From Atherinomorus stipes (Eukaryota; Chordata; Actinopteri; Atheriniformes; Atherinidae), in NCBI GenBank assembly GCA_023101725.1, contig JALJCO010008719.1:62001-126000 (forward strand): a stretch of DNA of 64,000 nt, given 5' to 3'. A program made the translations under genes and the position numbers. The first letter of the stretch is position 1, and every line of letters starts with the position of its first letter. Positions 1-11,757 of the stretch are shown here, piece by piece. The notes beneath the pieces are model-generated. The model did no database searches, had not been told where the DNA came from, and saw only the letters and a program-made list of their open reading frames with translations.

Positions 1-1016
1 ATGTCTCACTCTGTATTCGACTGTTCATATTTAATTCATTTTGTGAAGACTTATAATGACTCAGAGACATTTAACTGAGCAAGAGATGAACTGATTAAGC
101 AAGTGTGTCTCAATGTTCTCTGTGCACTTAAAAAAAAAAAATCCAAAATGCAACAAAACCAAAACTGTCAGCAGGCCTTGAACAGTGATTTAAATGCCAG
201 CTTAATGAGAAACAATCGTGCTAGGTATGCAAGAGTTTGCGTCTGATTTTTAGGAGGAACAGGGTATCCCCGTCACAGAGAACAAGAGGACAACAGGGGA
301 CAGATTATTGCTTGGCAAACACCACAACTTGATTACCCAACTTTCATGAGGGGTCTGTTCAGGCCAGGAGAAGAGACACAAAAGGAATTCAGTCTCCCTC
401 TCGCTTGGTTATTCAGCTGTTTCTCAGAGGTCCGAACTGGGCAACAGCGAGAGAAGGAGCAGAGAAAGAGGAAAATAAAAAGTGAAGAAGTGGGAACACG
501 GCAGAGAGAAAAGCAAGTGAGTGACTGTGTAACTGGAGGTTTGTTTTGTTCCAAATCAGACTGCTTTATAGCAACGCAGGGGGCGAGTGGTTCCAGGCAG
601 CAGACAATGGGCCAGCAGGATCAATATTGACATTCTCCTTAGTGATAGATGAGTTGGTTGGGTGAGGTCAGGGACGGGATCTCAGTGCAAGCCTGCCAGC
701 ATTAGTGGTCATGGCTGGGGGACACTTACTGTAACCTTGGCCTCTCAGCAACATGGAGGGTCTACTGTGCAAACCAAGGAGAGGTGCCCTAGCCCCTCCC
801 TTTCATAAGCTTTATTACGGTAAGAGAAGTCTGTCGTTCGCTGGCCCGGTGCAAGCACAGATCATTTCTTTGTGAAAACAGCGAACAGACGGTGCTGGCG
901 ATCGCACAGGCCAGCTTGTGTGGCAAACTGCATCTCAAAGTGCCAGCGAAGTCGTCAGAGATGAGGCGTGGAGAACTCAAGAAACTGTAAGCAGAGCAGG
1001 TTTGGACAAGTGACCA
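1..1016. other. Downstream flank of mrpl23, no gene recognised
   Basis: This stretch lies past the first poly(A) hexamer of mrpl23. It contains an A-rich run near 130, purine-rich sequence at 420-520 and a second minus-strand AATAAA at 811-816 that could extend the 3' UTR. Short open frames on both strands show no domain and no start context worth noting. I see no mobile element here. Confidence 0.5.
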
Positions 1017-1022
1017 TTTATT
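1017..1022 (-). terminator. mrpl23: Candidate polyadenylation signal (AATAAA) of mrpl23
   Basis: TTTATT on the plus strand reads AATAAA on the minus strand. It is the first canonical hexamer downstream of the mrpl23 stop codon. Use in vivo is inferred. Confidence 0.4.
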
Positions 1023-1822
1023 AGTTCTCATTAAAACAACTTTCACAATTGGATTTACTGGCAAGTTCTGCACGCGAGGCGAAGATACAGACACAAACAC
1101 TGGTACAGTCTAACCAGAAGGGCTGCCACAAAATACTGCAACGTAACACCGCTGCAAATTCCATGTTCTTGCTTTGCTGAAACAACATCTCAATTGTTTA
1201 ACTAAAGTGGTCAATTAATCCAAGGCAAACTCATAAAAGAGGAAATGGTGTGGGCTGTTCAGGTAGCTGGATCCAACAAGCTGGGAGCCGGAGCTTAGGG
1301 ATACCACACTGCACCACTCCCTGGTGTGGCGGTGGGATCTGACAGATGAGGGGGGAGGGGATCAGAGAGGCGACAAACGACAACGGATACTCTCAAAAAA
1401 AGAGAAGAAACATAGAAAGAAGATGTGCAGAGTAAATGCCACAAAGGAGAGAAATGAGAAGGAGGTGCCAGGGATAGTGTGAGGAGGAAGGAGAAGAGGT
1501 CATCTGAGGTGAGAGAGATTTTGTGTGGTGGGCTGGTTTCAGCGAAGATGGAGCTGGGCCACTCTCCTCCTCTTCCTCTGATTCTGTTCTGGCTTGGGGA
1601 ACTGGACCGAAGCCTCGCAAACACACTAAACACATGTCTGCAGCCTCCCACACACATGCTCGCTGCCTTCCTCACTACACACTTGTGTTTCTTACACAAA
1701 TAGAAGTGACATCACAGCAGTCGCATTTTAAACCAATACATGTTGCTCCCAGTCCAACATCCACACACACACATACGCACACACACACTCGGGCGCATTG
1801 AATTCCCGGTCAGCGCGCTGCT
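1017..1822 (-). other. mrpl23: Probable 3' UTR of mrpl23
   Basis: The stop codon of the terminal exon is at 1823-1825. Reading down the minus strand, the first canonical AATAAA is at 1017-1022, about 800 nt after the stop, and a variant AGTAAA lies at 1053-1058. A CA-rich microsatellite sits at about 1761-1789 close to the stop. The exact cleavage site cannot be read from sequence, and a more distal AATAAA at 811-816 is an alternative end. Confidence 0.5.
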
Positions 1823-1987
1823 TCAGAGTCCAAACCACTCGGTGACCCCTCCTCTCCTGGGGTCGAGTTTCTGCCTCTGCTTTTCGTCCTCCATGAACTT
1901 GTCCTGCATCTCCTCCATGGAGCCCTCCGCCGGCGTCCGGTCCTTTTCCGGGAAGATGTCAGGAAAGGTGAATGTCTGGCCCTGTGC
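1823..1987 (-). CDS. mrpl23: mrpl23 terminal coding exon (uL23m C-terminus)
   Basis: This exon encodes the last 54 residues of mitochondrial ribosomal protein L23 (uL23m). The protein sits at the polypeptide exit tunnel of the mitochondrial large ribosomal subunit and contacts 16S rRNA. The exon opens in phase 0 after a minus-strand acceptor (AG at 1988-1989, behind a pyrimidine-rich tract), reads AQGQTFTFPDIFPEKD, continues through an acidic/glutamine-rich helix, and ends DPRRGGVTEWFGL then TGA. I recognise the GQTFTFPD(L/I)FPEKD block and the DPRRGGV..WFGL ending as those of vertebrate MRPL23. It joins in frame to the exon at 45259-45332 (…KVAYVQL / AQGQTFTF…), as in the human protein. No frameshift or premature stop is present. 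Identification rests on remembered family sequence. Confidence 0.93.
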   Translation of the reverse strand, partial: AQGQTFTFPDIFPEKDRTPAEGSMEEMQDKFMEDEKQRQKLDPRRGGVTEWFGL

Positions 1988-2475
1988 CTGATGCAGAGAC
2001 GAAGAAAGAGAGAAAAATGAGCTGGGGAAGCTTTATTTCTCTATTTAATAAAAAGCCTTGGCTTTTTTCCTCCTACAATCATTTCATAAAACAAATTTAA
2101 CCAAGAAAAAGCATGAAGCTGCACCTAAACATGTTCTCTTCTCTGCACAGACAAAAAGAAACAAGACACTAATTTGGAATTCAGGACACTTTCTCCTCTA
2201 TATTCCTCTTTCAGTTCCACAAATCCTCTCCTCCTTTCTTTCTCCAACTCTCTCCCCCACATTTAATCTCTCATCTCTCTCCATTTCTCTGGTCTTGATT
2301 TATTCAGAGGGAAAGGATTGTATCCATTATTTATTCCATACCAACCCATCTCTGGCCATGGCTAATGGATTACTGGCCCAACTGTAGTCGCTGTACAGTA
2401 CAGTACACACACATGCAAGCTTGCATGTGCACATACACAGTAAAAACAACAAAAAAAGACATAAAAGATAACAGG

Positions 2476-2841
2476 TCATTGGGTGCAGGCATGTGCACAT
2501 ATCTGTAGCCTATCCCTCTCTGCCTCTCCCATGGACACCTGGCAACAAGAGCTCCCTGTTATCGGTCTGGACTGGAGTAAAATCTTTCCCATCCTGAAGC
2601 CATTCAGCTTCATATAAACTCTACTTATAACCTTTGAAAAGGGAACTGCTCCTACATATGTCTTTTTTATCACCGTGTTTTCAGGTTTTATGCAAACTAA
2701 TAATTCTTGCAAATGTCTCCAAAACTGTTCAGGATCACCAACAATGTAGTTTACACCAACAGCTTCCACTTCATAGTGGCAGTCAAATGTCCTTATGTGA
2801 CTCATAAACTCTTCAACTATTACATAGAGGCTGTCAATCAA
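2476..2841 (-). other. Unrecognised 121-codon open frame
   Basis: An open frame of 121 codons lies just upstream (minus strand) of the terminal exon, inside the last intron. Its first ~80 residues have a protein-like composition (for example GDPEQFWRHLQELL), while the last part becomes low-complexity and runs into CA-rich sequence. I recognise no family, signal peptide or membrane segment. It could be a decayed transposon or retrocopy fragment, or chance. No splice site ties it to mrpl23. Confidence 0.2.
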
Positions 2842-4310
2842 CTATTGGGTTTGAATATGTGAAATATTTTGTTTGGGGTCAGTGTGTAGGCGTTAAGGAA
2901 TGGTCTGGCTCTAATGTGAATGTAACTTTGTCTGTCTCCAACCCCCAAAATACCGAGAGAAACATGCATATAATTACCGCATAGCATGGTTTAATTCCCA
3001 AAGGGGAAGACAACATGAAGCTCACGCTGCCAAAGATGCAGAAAGGAAAAGACTTTGTCTCCTGTAAAAAGTGCTGGAGTTTGGGGGGTGGGGTGGGGGG
3101 TGTTATGGTGCAAACAGGCATGTGTTTTTGTTTTCTGGTATGATTATGACCAAGTAAGAACATAAAAAACATTAATGCATCTTGCAAGCTGAGACCCGGT
3201 TGAAACGCCTGCCTTTTTTCTCTCGCAGGAGTCCTTCCAGTCCCTCTGCCAGGCCCACCAGTGCCTCCCCCATCCTGTAGCGGGAGAGACTGGGCAGTGG
3301 AGCCCATCCTCTCCTGCCGTCCCACTGACAGATAGCTACTGAGAGTGGGTGCGTTTCTGCAGCCTCCTCCCTCTCCAGCTACACAGGATGCTGAGAGAGG
3401 ACTACAGTTCCTCCACATTTCACTGGCGATCTCAGCAGTGCGCCCCCCCGATACTGCTGACAGAGCAGAGCTACAAGAGGAAATAGCTTCACTCCACGGG
3501 AAGAAAGCAATAACGATTGTCCCTCAGAGCCTGTAAAGATTTGGTGCAAAGTATGTCCAAAGTGATCAGATCAGAAGCAAATAGCTCAAAGTTGGTGTGT
3601 TCAGACAGTTAAACGAGTCCGACGCACCCGGAGTGGCCACTTGTGACTGCATTGTAGTTACCCACTCTGTCTACAAATAAAGCTGACGTCAGTCAGCTGC
3701 CGGCCGAGCAGCAGAAACAGGACATCAGCAGGTCTACGGGTGCTTTTTAAATCAGGATTATGATCCTGATTTATTATTCAAACATTAACATGTTTCAGAT
3801 TCACAGAGTTATATTTATTACAGAATTATTTATGAGCGTTTCAATAAGCTCAGTTATGTAACAGACGCTAGGAGAGATGGAGCAAAGAATAAATGATTTG
3901 TCATCTTGCAGAGGACGATGCTAGCCAACCTCTGCTGATAAAGAGGCAATCTCAATAAAAACTTGCCAATAAAATCTGCTGTTAATCAACCGATCGATTA
4001 TTACTTGGTAAAAAAAAAAAAAAAGAGAAAAAAAGTTTATTATCTCAGTTGAAAAAGGTGTCTTTTAATAAAAGTTTGATTTATTCCCTCAGATTGGTGT
4101 TTCATGAGGTTTTTCAACCAAACTATTCAAGTGCTGCTTGCTTGCAATAACAAGTTTGTCCCAGAACACAAACTCAATAACTGAGGGATGTCTCAGTTAC
4201 TTATTTCACAGTTAATTGAGGTATTAAAGATTCCTTCACATCGTTGCTTTCTATAAAAGATTGTGTCTGAACCATAACGGGACATCAGCACAACCTGGGC
4301 AGCGAATGAA
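2842..4310. other. Intronic sequence, no gene or element recognised
   Basis: The stretch is mostly unique-looking sequence with a G-rich patch near 3085-3100 and A-rich runs near 4010-4035. A 179-codon minus frame at 2879-3418 is low-complexity (Pro, Ser, Gly-rich) and has no recognisable motif. Confidence 0.4.
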
Positions 4311-4365
4311 AAAGTTAGTGGGTTATCGTCTAAATGTAAGGCTGGAAAACGGTTCGATTCTTCAT
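4311..4365 (+). repeat. tRNA-like fragment (possible SINE head)
   Basis: The segment GTTAGTGGGTTATCGTCTAA resembles the A-box region of a tRNA (TAGTGGTTATC type). GGTTCGATTC 30 bp later matches the B box / T-loop consensus. No acceptor stem can be formed and the anticodon region is not readable, so it is not an intact tRNA. It may be the degraded head of a tRNA-derived SINE, or coincidence. Confidence 0.3.
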
Positions 4366-4520
4366 AAATAAGGAGGATAAAGTGGTTTTTGTCGGATTTA
4401 GTTTACTGCTGCAACAAAGCAACTACACACCCCTGTAGTCAGTTTCTGTTGTTTCTTTGTGTTAATTCCACAGATTAATCTATTTGCATTGATGCATTTG
4501 TTTTGACTGCTCTAAGGGAC

Positions 4521-5008
4521 GGTTTCTACTTGCTGATGGCGATGCGTCTGCGTACGTGTCATGGCTGCCACGCGTTGCTTAAGTTCGCATTGACGCGAGG
4601 TACCGCCATGCGTGCGCGTGGTGCAATATTGACTTCAACGTTAGAGGTGTTCGTGCAGAAAAGCGTGAACATGATATCAGAGGTAAACACAACTACCAGT
4701 TGTTTAGAAGAGCGCCGCTCGGACTTTGTCCACAACTATCAGCGTCTTTATTATGTTTCATTCCTGTTTCACGGTGACAAACACTGGTGCTGCAACAGTT
4801 GGCGGAAATGTTTGTGGAAATGCACACAAAATACGCCGTGACCGTCAGATTGGCCTTTCAGTCAACGTGTTGTGAAGTCCTCCTGGTGGACACCTCCAGT
4901 ATGGAGCGTTTCGGCCGCCCCATGCTCATCACGTGCTGCACTAAGTATGTACACAAACGTTCTGAATGTTGCACTGGTTTATACTTGCATCCACAGCAAG
5001 TATAAACC
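4521..5008. mobile_element. Nonautonomous TIR element with GGTTTCTACTTGCTG ends
   Basis: The left end GGTTTCTACTTGCTG and the right end CAGCAAGTATAAACC are inverted copies of each other with one mismatch. The interior is CpG-rich (GCGTCTGCGTACG, CCATGCGTGCGCG) and carries only short overlapping frames. A similar GCAAGTAGAAAC motif occurs near 49123 inside another element, suggesting a dispersed family. The superfamily is not determined because no clear TSD was seen. Confidence 0.45.
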
Positions 5009-5215
5009 AACTTTAATGAAAACTTAAAGACCTATAAGGAGTGTTCATGTCAATTTACACAGAGTTGGGAAATCAACACATAATAATCGTGATAATCCAA
5101 AAATCTTGATTATGTCGTACCAAGAAAATCTGTAACCGTGACATCTCTATGCATCTTATTTAATCAATCAAATGACCAGGAATGCATTTTGGACCATGTT
5201 TAGTACTGTCTTGGA

Positions 5216-5426
5216 CAGGGGTGTCCAAAGTTGGTTCTCGAGGGCTGCAGTCCTGCAAGTTTTCATTGTTTCCCTGCTCAAATGCAGCTGACTCAGTTTA
5301 AATGGGCCAAACAGCTGATGAAGTTCTACACAGTTGCTCATTATTTTGAGTCAGGTGTGCTATAACAGCAACACGTTGAAAACCTGGAGGATTGTGTCCC
5401 TCATGGACCGGAGATGGACAGCCCTG
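5216..5426. mobile_element. hAT-type MITE (CAGGGGTGTCC ends)
   Basis: The left end CAGGGGTGTCCAAAGTTGG pairs with the inverted right end CCATCTCCGG…GGACAGCCCTG; both arms carry the CTCGAGGG / CCCTCATGG block typical of a very common fish MITE. The flanks are GTCTTGGA and GTCTATGA, an 8-bp target duplication with two mismatches, as expected for hAT. The element is about 211 bp and carries no transposase. Confidence 0.75.
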
Positions 5427-5434
5427 GTCTATGA

Positions 5435-7065
5435 AAAATTACCTGAATGTTTCCTCACATCGTACGAAGTGAGTTCACGCCTGTGTTCATCATTACCTGC
5501 GATCAGATCAACCTGCACAGCAGGGACGTCTCTGGTGTCCTCCAATCACACTTCTACACTAATTCACCTAAACATTGTAAATAGTTTATCTATTTAAGAT
5601 AATTAAGAAACATTCCTGACATTTCCTAATGTTGGAGTTGTGGGGAAAAAAAAGAATAACTTTTTCTCTTCCTATTTTACAGCTTCAGTATAAGAATATT
5701 TGCTCAAATATGATAAAAGAATATGAAAATGACTGATTTAAAATGAAAGTTTTTAGTAGAAAATAAAATGATAAAGGGAAAAAAACACTGCTGCAGTTAT
5801 TTCTATACTAATAACTCCATCGTTGTGTTTGTAAACTACAAACAGCAGATACAATCTGACAGCAATAAGCTGAAATCCAACTACATCCTCCATCTAAAAA
5901 TACAAATACTATGGAAACTGCTTTGTTGGTGCAACACTTTACACTGGCTTGAATTCATGTTATTGCATAGCACCTAGTACTAGGAGGCTAAAGATTCCTG
6001 ATATTAGCTGCTAAATAAAATGCAGAGCCTTCTGTCAATAAGAAATTGCAAAGTACAGGAGGTGTTCTAGTGAAAAAGAGCTAACAGTGCAGACCCAGTT
6101 AGGTGGAGAAGGCTGAGCCAGGCAGCGGCAGGGAGCTGCCAAACATGAAAAAAGCACCTGGAAAAAGACGGCACAGCCAAGGCACTCAGTGTCTCTCCGC
6201 ACTCATACACACTGCCATCGAGGAATTCAGAATCCAGAACACAAACACTGGATCGGGCCAAGGGAGTACGAGTAAGAGGAGGAGTCATGGGCAAGAAGGA
6301 AGCAGAGAAAAAGATGGTGATGGAAGATGCGAGGAGGTGAATGAGAGGAGAGGGAGCATGGGTGAACGAGGAAGGAGAAAGGGATCTACCCGGGTACTGT
6401 AAACACCAGACCTGGCAACAAGACGAGCAATGAAGCAATGACCCAAACAGCACTTCACTCAACTTGAACCAATCACTGTCGCATGACAACTTCCAGTTAA
6501 CAGAGCAGCCTTGGACACCTCGTGTATACACTCGTGAAGATTAATACTGGCCTCGGAGAGCACGATTCACAAAAACAACAAAGCTCCGAGACTAACATCA
6601 ACAAAGCGCGGAGACTTGCAAAACAAGTCTTGTTATTGGCGGCAGGCTGCGTGTGGAAGTGTGCATGTATGTTAAACGTTTACTGAACACATTTCTGTGA
6701 TGAGAAGTGCTGGAGGAGAGCATTCGTAGTTTAGTTTGCTCCATGGCAGAGGCAAAGACCATATCGCCCTCCATCTCCATGAGCTGTGGGCTGAAACAAT
6801 CCTTCCTGTGTGCGTGTGTGTGATGTTGCGTGTATGAGTGCATGTTGAGGGATTTATAAAAAAGAAAAAAAAAGTCCAAAGCCTGGCCAAGGAAGACAAA
6901 ACTGGAGACGTTCCCCCATAAGTTTTCTCTCTGTTGTCTACGATGCTTCCTAGACGACAAATTAAAGCCGTGGATATTTTCCTTCCCTCTACATCATCCT
7001 CACTGTGCTACCAATTAAATCAAGCTGCCATCCAGAAATATTGGGAAGAGGCCCCATACAGCTCG
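5435..7065. other. Intronic sequence, no gene recognised
   Basis: AT-rich sequence at 5600-6000 is followed by a purine-rich, moderately GC segment at 6100-6400. The 154-codon minus frame at 6067-6531 is serine- and leucine-rich without a recognisable domain. I see no element ends here. Confidence 0.4.
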
Positions 7066-7508
7066 CAATGTAAACATACTCCTCTTACGCACATGAGCAA
7101 CCCATTACACCCAGTTTCCCTCTAAATGGGAAATGCAGGAAAAAGAGTGATGGGGGTAAAGGAATGGGGGGTTTAAAGTGAAAGGCAAATGTTGTCATTG
7201 ACTCTCTACCAAACCCCATTCACATTCCCCCTTTTATGTGTGTATAAAAGGGGGACGTAACATATATACATACATATATATATATATATACATATATGTA
7301 TACACACACACGCACACCACACACACATACACACACACAGGTACAACCCAAAAAATTAGAATATCCGGAAAAAGTTAATTTATTTCTGAAATTCAACTTA
7401 AAAGTTGCAATTTACGTATTGTATAGATAAATAATATGCAAATCAATATATTTCAAGCTTTTATTTGTGTGGATGTTGCTGATTAGGACTTGCAGCTTAC
7501 GAAAACCT
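7066..7508. repeat. 443-bp duplicated segment, copy 1
   Basis: This segment recurs almost without change at 12409-12854. It consists of about 190 bp of non-repetitive sequence, a TA/CA microsatellite (about 7261-7340) and the first ~170 bp of the Tc1 element that starts at 7338. The only differences noticed are three single- or dinucleotide length changes in homopolymer and CA runs. It begins at CAATGTAAACAT and ends in the Tc1 TIR at GAAAACCT, so its borders do not match those of any transposon. This is the source copy, because here the Tc1 continues beyond the break. Confidence 0.85.
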
Positions 7509-8602
7509 CAAATTCAAAAACTCAAAAAGTTAGAATATTGCATGAAATCAATTATAAAAGGATTTTAAAAGCAAAAATGTCAGGCCTCCTAAAATAAAAT
7601 CTTGCATCTGTACTTAATACTTGGTTTGGGCCCTTTTGCATGAATGACTGCCTTAACCCGGCGTGGCATGGATGCTACCAGCTTGTGGCATATCTCAGCT
7701 GTTATGGAAGACGAACATGCTTCAATCACAGCCCTGAGCTCTTCTTTATTGTTTGGTCTCTTCCTGTTCAGCTTTCTCTTGACAATGCCCCACAGATTTT
7801 CAATGGGGTTCAGGTCAGGTGAGTTTGTGGGCCAATCAAGCATGGTGATCCATGGTTGTTGAACCAGGATTTTGTACTTTTGGCAGTGTGGGCAGGTGCC
7901 AAGTTCTGCTGGAAGAATAAGTCTGCATCCCCATACATCTGGTCCACTGAAGCAAGCATGAAGTGCTCCAAAAGTCCTGGTAGACGTCTGCATTTATGCT
8001 GGACTTGATGAAGCACAGAGGACCAACACCAGCAGCTGACATGGACCCCAGGTCATCACAGACTGGGAAACTTAACACTGACCATCTTCTCCAGGCTGCT
8101 GTCAGCCCTCCGGCTTCTACACCGTTTTCTTCCACACTTCTTCCTTCCACTTAACTGTCCATTAATGTCCTTTGAGACAGCACTCTGAGAACATCCAGTT
8201 TCTTTTGCTATCACTTTTTGTGTCTTTCCACCTTGTGCAGGGAGTCAATGATGGTTTTCTGCACAACTGTCAGAACAGCATCTTCCCCATGATTGTGAAT
8301 TCTTCTAAACCAAGACAGGGACTTTTTTAAAGGCTCAGGGCACTTATGGAGATGTTTGGATTACTTACCTAATTAGAATGTGACAGTCTGAGTTTTTCAC
8401 AATATTCAAATTTTTTGAGTTTTTGAATTTGAGGTTTTCTTAAGCTGCAAGTCCTAATCAGCAACATCCAAACAAATAAAAGCTTGAAATATATTGATTT
8501 GCATATTAACTATCTATACAATATGTAAATTGCAACTTTTAAGTTGAATTGCAGAAATAAATTTACTTTTTCAGGATATTCTATTTTTTTGGGTAGTACC
8601 TG
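7338..8602 (-). mobile_element. Tc1/mariner element with 203-bp TIRs
   Basis: The terminal inverted repeats at 7338-7540 and 8400-8602 begin CAGGTACAACCCAAAAAA / CAGGTACTACCCAAAAAA and are very similar over about 203 bp. A TA dinucleotide follows the right end; the left flank is CA within a CA microsatellite, so the TA target has been lost or altered there. The element is 1265 bp, close to full length for Tc1. The transposase reads on the minus strand and is broken. Confidence 0.85.
7589..8330 (-). pseudogene. Tc1 transposase pseudogene (frameshifted)
   Basis: The protein would have been a DDE transposase cutting and joining DNA at TA sites. On the minus strand one can follow a helix-turn-helix remnant (KVIAKETGCSQSAVSKDI), then in other frames SMSAAGVGPLCFIKSSINAD, then FFQQNLAPAHTA, then WPTNSPDLNPIENLWG, and a C-terminal block ending near 7589. 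At least two frame changes (around 8250 and 7990-7830) separate these blocks. The second catalytic site, normally QQDNAPAH, reads QQNLAPAH, so the aspartate is lost. The third catalytic residue (E of NPIENLWG) is kept. The first catalytic aspartate block was not found. It cannot make active transposase. Confidence 0.85.
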
Positions 8603-8604
8603 TA

Positions 8605-9772
8605 TACACACACATATAAAATAAATAAATAAATATGTTTTTCCTGACTAAGACATATACTGAGCTGTCTTGTTTTGTTCCAGGAAGTGTGCATTTAGCA
8701 TGTTGGTCTGCCCTGTGTCACATGTGGGGGACCACTGTTAGACTTTAAACCAGTTGATTGGGGACAGCTGTCAAATTAGGCGAAACAATTGGTGTCTCCA
8801 TATTGTTTTCTTAGCAGTTAAGATGCAGCGGTAACTGAACTGCTTGCGTGTGGTTAGCGTAAGCCTCTCAGGCACAAATCCGCCTGAGAGAAATGTCCTC
8901 AAATCAAACATGGGTTTGTGTGTTGGAATGCAAACGCACACAGAGTCAGACACATGGCCTAAGTAATCCTGTTCGGAGCCCCAGAGGGAAAGAGGAGAGT
9001 GAAAAGGGAGAAGGCCAGGTGAGACGTGGAAAAAGACAAACACAAAGGACAACTGTTTTTGCTCCGATTGACCTTTCCCTCTATTTGTGACAACCTAAGC
9101 AAGCAGCTGAAACTCAAAAACAGATGTAAGAGAAATGTTTTGATGTGTGCCTTTGTATCTTTTTAATGTAATAATTTTCCCTTAAGAGAGGAATAAAAAA
9201 AAAAAAAAGATGTCAAAACAATGGACAAAAGTCAACTCAGAATACATATGAAATCAATCCAGGAAAAACTGAAAGGCATGACTCTTATTATTCATAAGAA
9301 AGATTAAAGCAGAAAGTCTGAAAGCCATAGTTGTTCAAGCTTAACATATTAAAATGCCTTTGATGAAAACGGTAAGGTACGCCGTGCTCCCTCAGACCTG
9401 CTGCTGAATGGGACATTATGACACATTCACCAGCAAAGGACACAAAAGGCCGATTCAACTTGCTTCGCCAAAAATAAGAACATATCGAACATGAGCACGC
9501 TGAACCAAACAAGGGCAACACTAACATCATCACCATGCCTTTGAATTCAAAGCAGGAAAAAATTATGTAAATATACAACAGTCAGAAAAAAAAAGAGGCT
9601 TTTTACTCAACCTCGATGTAGCCATATAACCATATATCCAATTCAAAGACTAGACTTCATGCTAATCACATTTTATGTCTGCTGAAATAAAATAGACTTT
9701 TAACATTTTACGACTGTTAAACACGACTATACAGGTTGAATCGTGACATCCATTCATATAATCAGGGCTCTG
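8605..9772. other. Intronic sequence, no gene recognised
   Basis: Unique-looking sequence with poly-A runs near 9195-9210 and 9585-9592. Only short frames without domains are present, and I see no element ends before 9773. Confidence 0.4.
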
Positions 9773-10454
9773 GAGTACGATTAACTTTTTTTCATGGTTG
9801 CGCCGGTGTGCCTAACATTTCTCAGATGTAGGAGTAAGGATTTCTCCAAATGCGTCTGTGTATTCAGTGTTCGTTCCCTCCTTACCAGAGCTGGGAGAAG
9901 AATAACACTGAGATAAAAGTCCACAGAAAGGTCTTAATCTCTGATTGGCTCTGATCCACACCGTGAACACCGTGAACGCTGGCTTGTGTGTTTGACATAA
10001 AGACCGGCGGGTGCAAGATGGACTTCCGGTGCGGCGAAGAACGACACAGACGGGAACCAAGGAAACTAGAATAAATTGTAAAATGTGGAATTTGCTCATA
10101 TGCGTTTGTTATCTACTATCTTTACTAAAACTAAGTTTTTCAGCATGTCTGAGCAAAATGAAGCAGAAAGCTGAATGAAAGTTGATACATTGCAAACGAT
10201 GCAGCCTTCGTCGGTGTTACGTCACCTCCACTGACGGAGGTCCAGCAGAGTCCTGTGGGTCCAGTTTTACCAACCGACATCTGTCCGAATCTACACTGCC
10301 CGGGCAAAAACAAAGTCACCACCTGGATTTAACTAAGCAAATAGGTATGCGTCTCCTATTGGATAATTACTGCATGGGTATTTATCTTTCAGCTAGTAAC
10401 AAGTTATCCAACCCCAACTGGTGCAACGAGTTGCTTCTCATTTCCTAAACAACC

Positions 10455-11757
10455 ATGTGGAAGGACACATCCCATGGTCGTGGAAAAGATGTTAGTCTGT
10501 CTGAGAAGGGTCAAATCATTGGCAGCATCAAGCAGAGAAAACATCTAAGGAGATACAGAAACTACTAAAATTGGGTTCAGAACTGTCCAACGCATTATGA
10601 AAAACTGGAAGGATAGTGGGGACCCATTGTCTTTCAGGAAGAAATGTGGCCAGAAAGGCAGATGAAATGATGCACCCATCATGCTTAAAGGGATATTGTG
10701 TAAGTTCTCCTGTGTTTTATCCACAAAAACTGATTATTTGGTTCAAAAGTGTTTTTTCATTTATCAGTAATCACTCCCATCAACAAAATGAAGTGCTCCT
10801 CTAAGTTCTAAATTTGCCGTTCGTATCATTCATTTACACATCGAGCGGGGCGGCTCGGTGGAGGCTGCCATGTCGTATCGCCATGTTTTTGCGTTCGGGA
10901 GAAGTGTGACGGTAGGAAAACACAGAAACTCACCGGACACACCGGAGTTTTCACCTCAGTTCGAGGTAATGCCTTTGAAAAGTCACCGCGCTGCAGAGGG
11001 GGAGAAACCAGCGTCTCACTGACGCTGGGTTCACGTGCAGTCGGGCAGACGGCCGTTAGTAACAAACCAGATGTTATTTTAATCAATAAAGCCGAGCGAA
11101 AGACGGTAAAACATGGGTCAGGGAAAACAATACGACATCACCATGACAACCGAACAGATGTGGACTGATGTCACTGTAACTGACGGACCACGTCTTCACA
11201 TAGAGGCTGGTGATAACTTTACATGCATCGGCTGTCGTCGGTCTGCCCGGTTTCACGCGAATGCAGCATGAAAAGTACGAGGGAGCTGCTCCCGATTACA
11301 CAGTGTCCCTTTAATGCCTACTATACAAGCCTGTGGGGGCAGTGTGATGATCTGGGGTTGCTGCAGTTGCTCGGGTCCAGGTTCAGCAACAGTATGTGCT
11401 CAAAGAATGAGGTCAGCTGATACCTGAATATAGTGAATGACCAGGTTATTCCATCAATGGATGTTTCTTTCCTGATGGCACAGGCATATTCCAAGATGAC
11501 AATGCCAGAACGCATCAGGCTCAGATTGTGAAAGACTGGTTCAGAGAGCATGAGACATCATTTTCACATCGAGAATCGTTGAGATGTGCTGGAGAAGTCT
11601 GTGTTCAGACTCTACCATCATCAATGCAAGATCTTGGTGGAAAATGAATGCAACACTGGATGGAAATAAATCTTGTGACATTGCAGAAGCTTATTGAAAC
11701 AATGCCACAGCGAATACTGCCGTGATCAAAGCTAAAGGTGGTCCAATGAAATATTAG
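10455..11757 (+). pseudogene. Tc1 transposase pseudogene, split by insertion
   Basis: From the ATG at 10455 the frame reads SHGRGKDVSLSEKGQIIGSI, the paired-like DNA-binding N-terminus of a Tc1 transposase, then shifts frame but continues as NWKDSGDPLSFRKKCGQKGR. The coding region is then interrupted by the insertion at 10689-11310. After it, GGSVMIWGC and [11 protein letters not shown] (second catalytic D retained) are readable in different frames. The region that should hold SPDLNPIENLWDVLEK is damaged: the SPDLNP stretch is missing and a stop codon lies in the residual IEN.-.DVLEK. The C-terminal IKAKGGPMKY block ends at the stop at 11755-11757. Confidence 0.82.
10689..11310. mobile_element. 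TTAA-flanked element, family B copy 1 (622 bp)
   Basis: The element is flanked by TTAA at 10685-10688 and 11311-11314, and its ends are AGGGATATTG…CAGTGTCCCT. A second copy of exactly the same length and nearly the same sequence is at 56898-57519. TTAA targets are typical of piggyBac and Kolobok transposons. It has no transposase and is nonautonomous. It sits inside the Tc1 at 10294-11810, so it moved after that insertion. Confidence 0.85.

Noticed and set aside
2879..3418. 179-codon minus-strand open frame
   Set aside because: No recognisable motif, unusual composition, and it overlaps a G-rich low-complexity patch.
6067..6531. 154-codon minus-strand frame
   Set aside because: Ser/Leu-rich composition mirroring a purine-rich plus strand; no motif.
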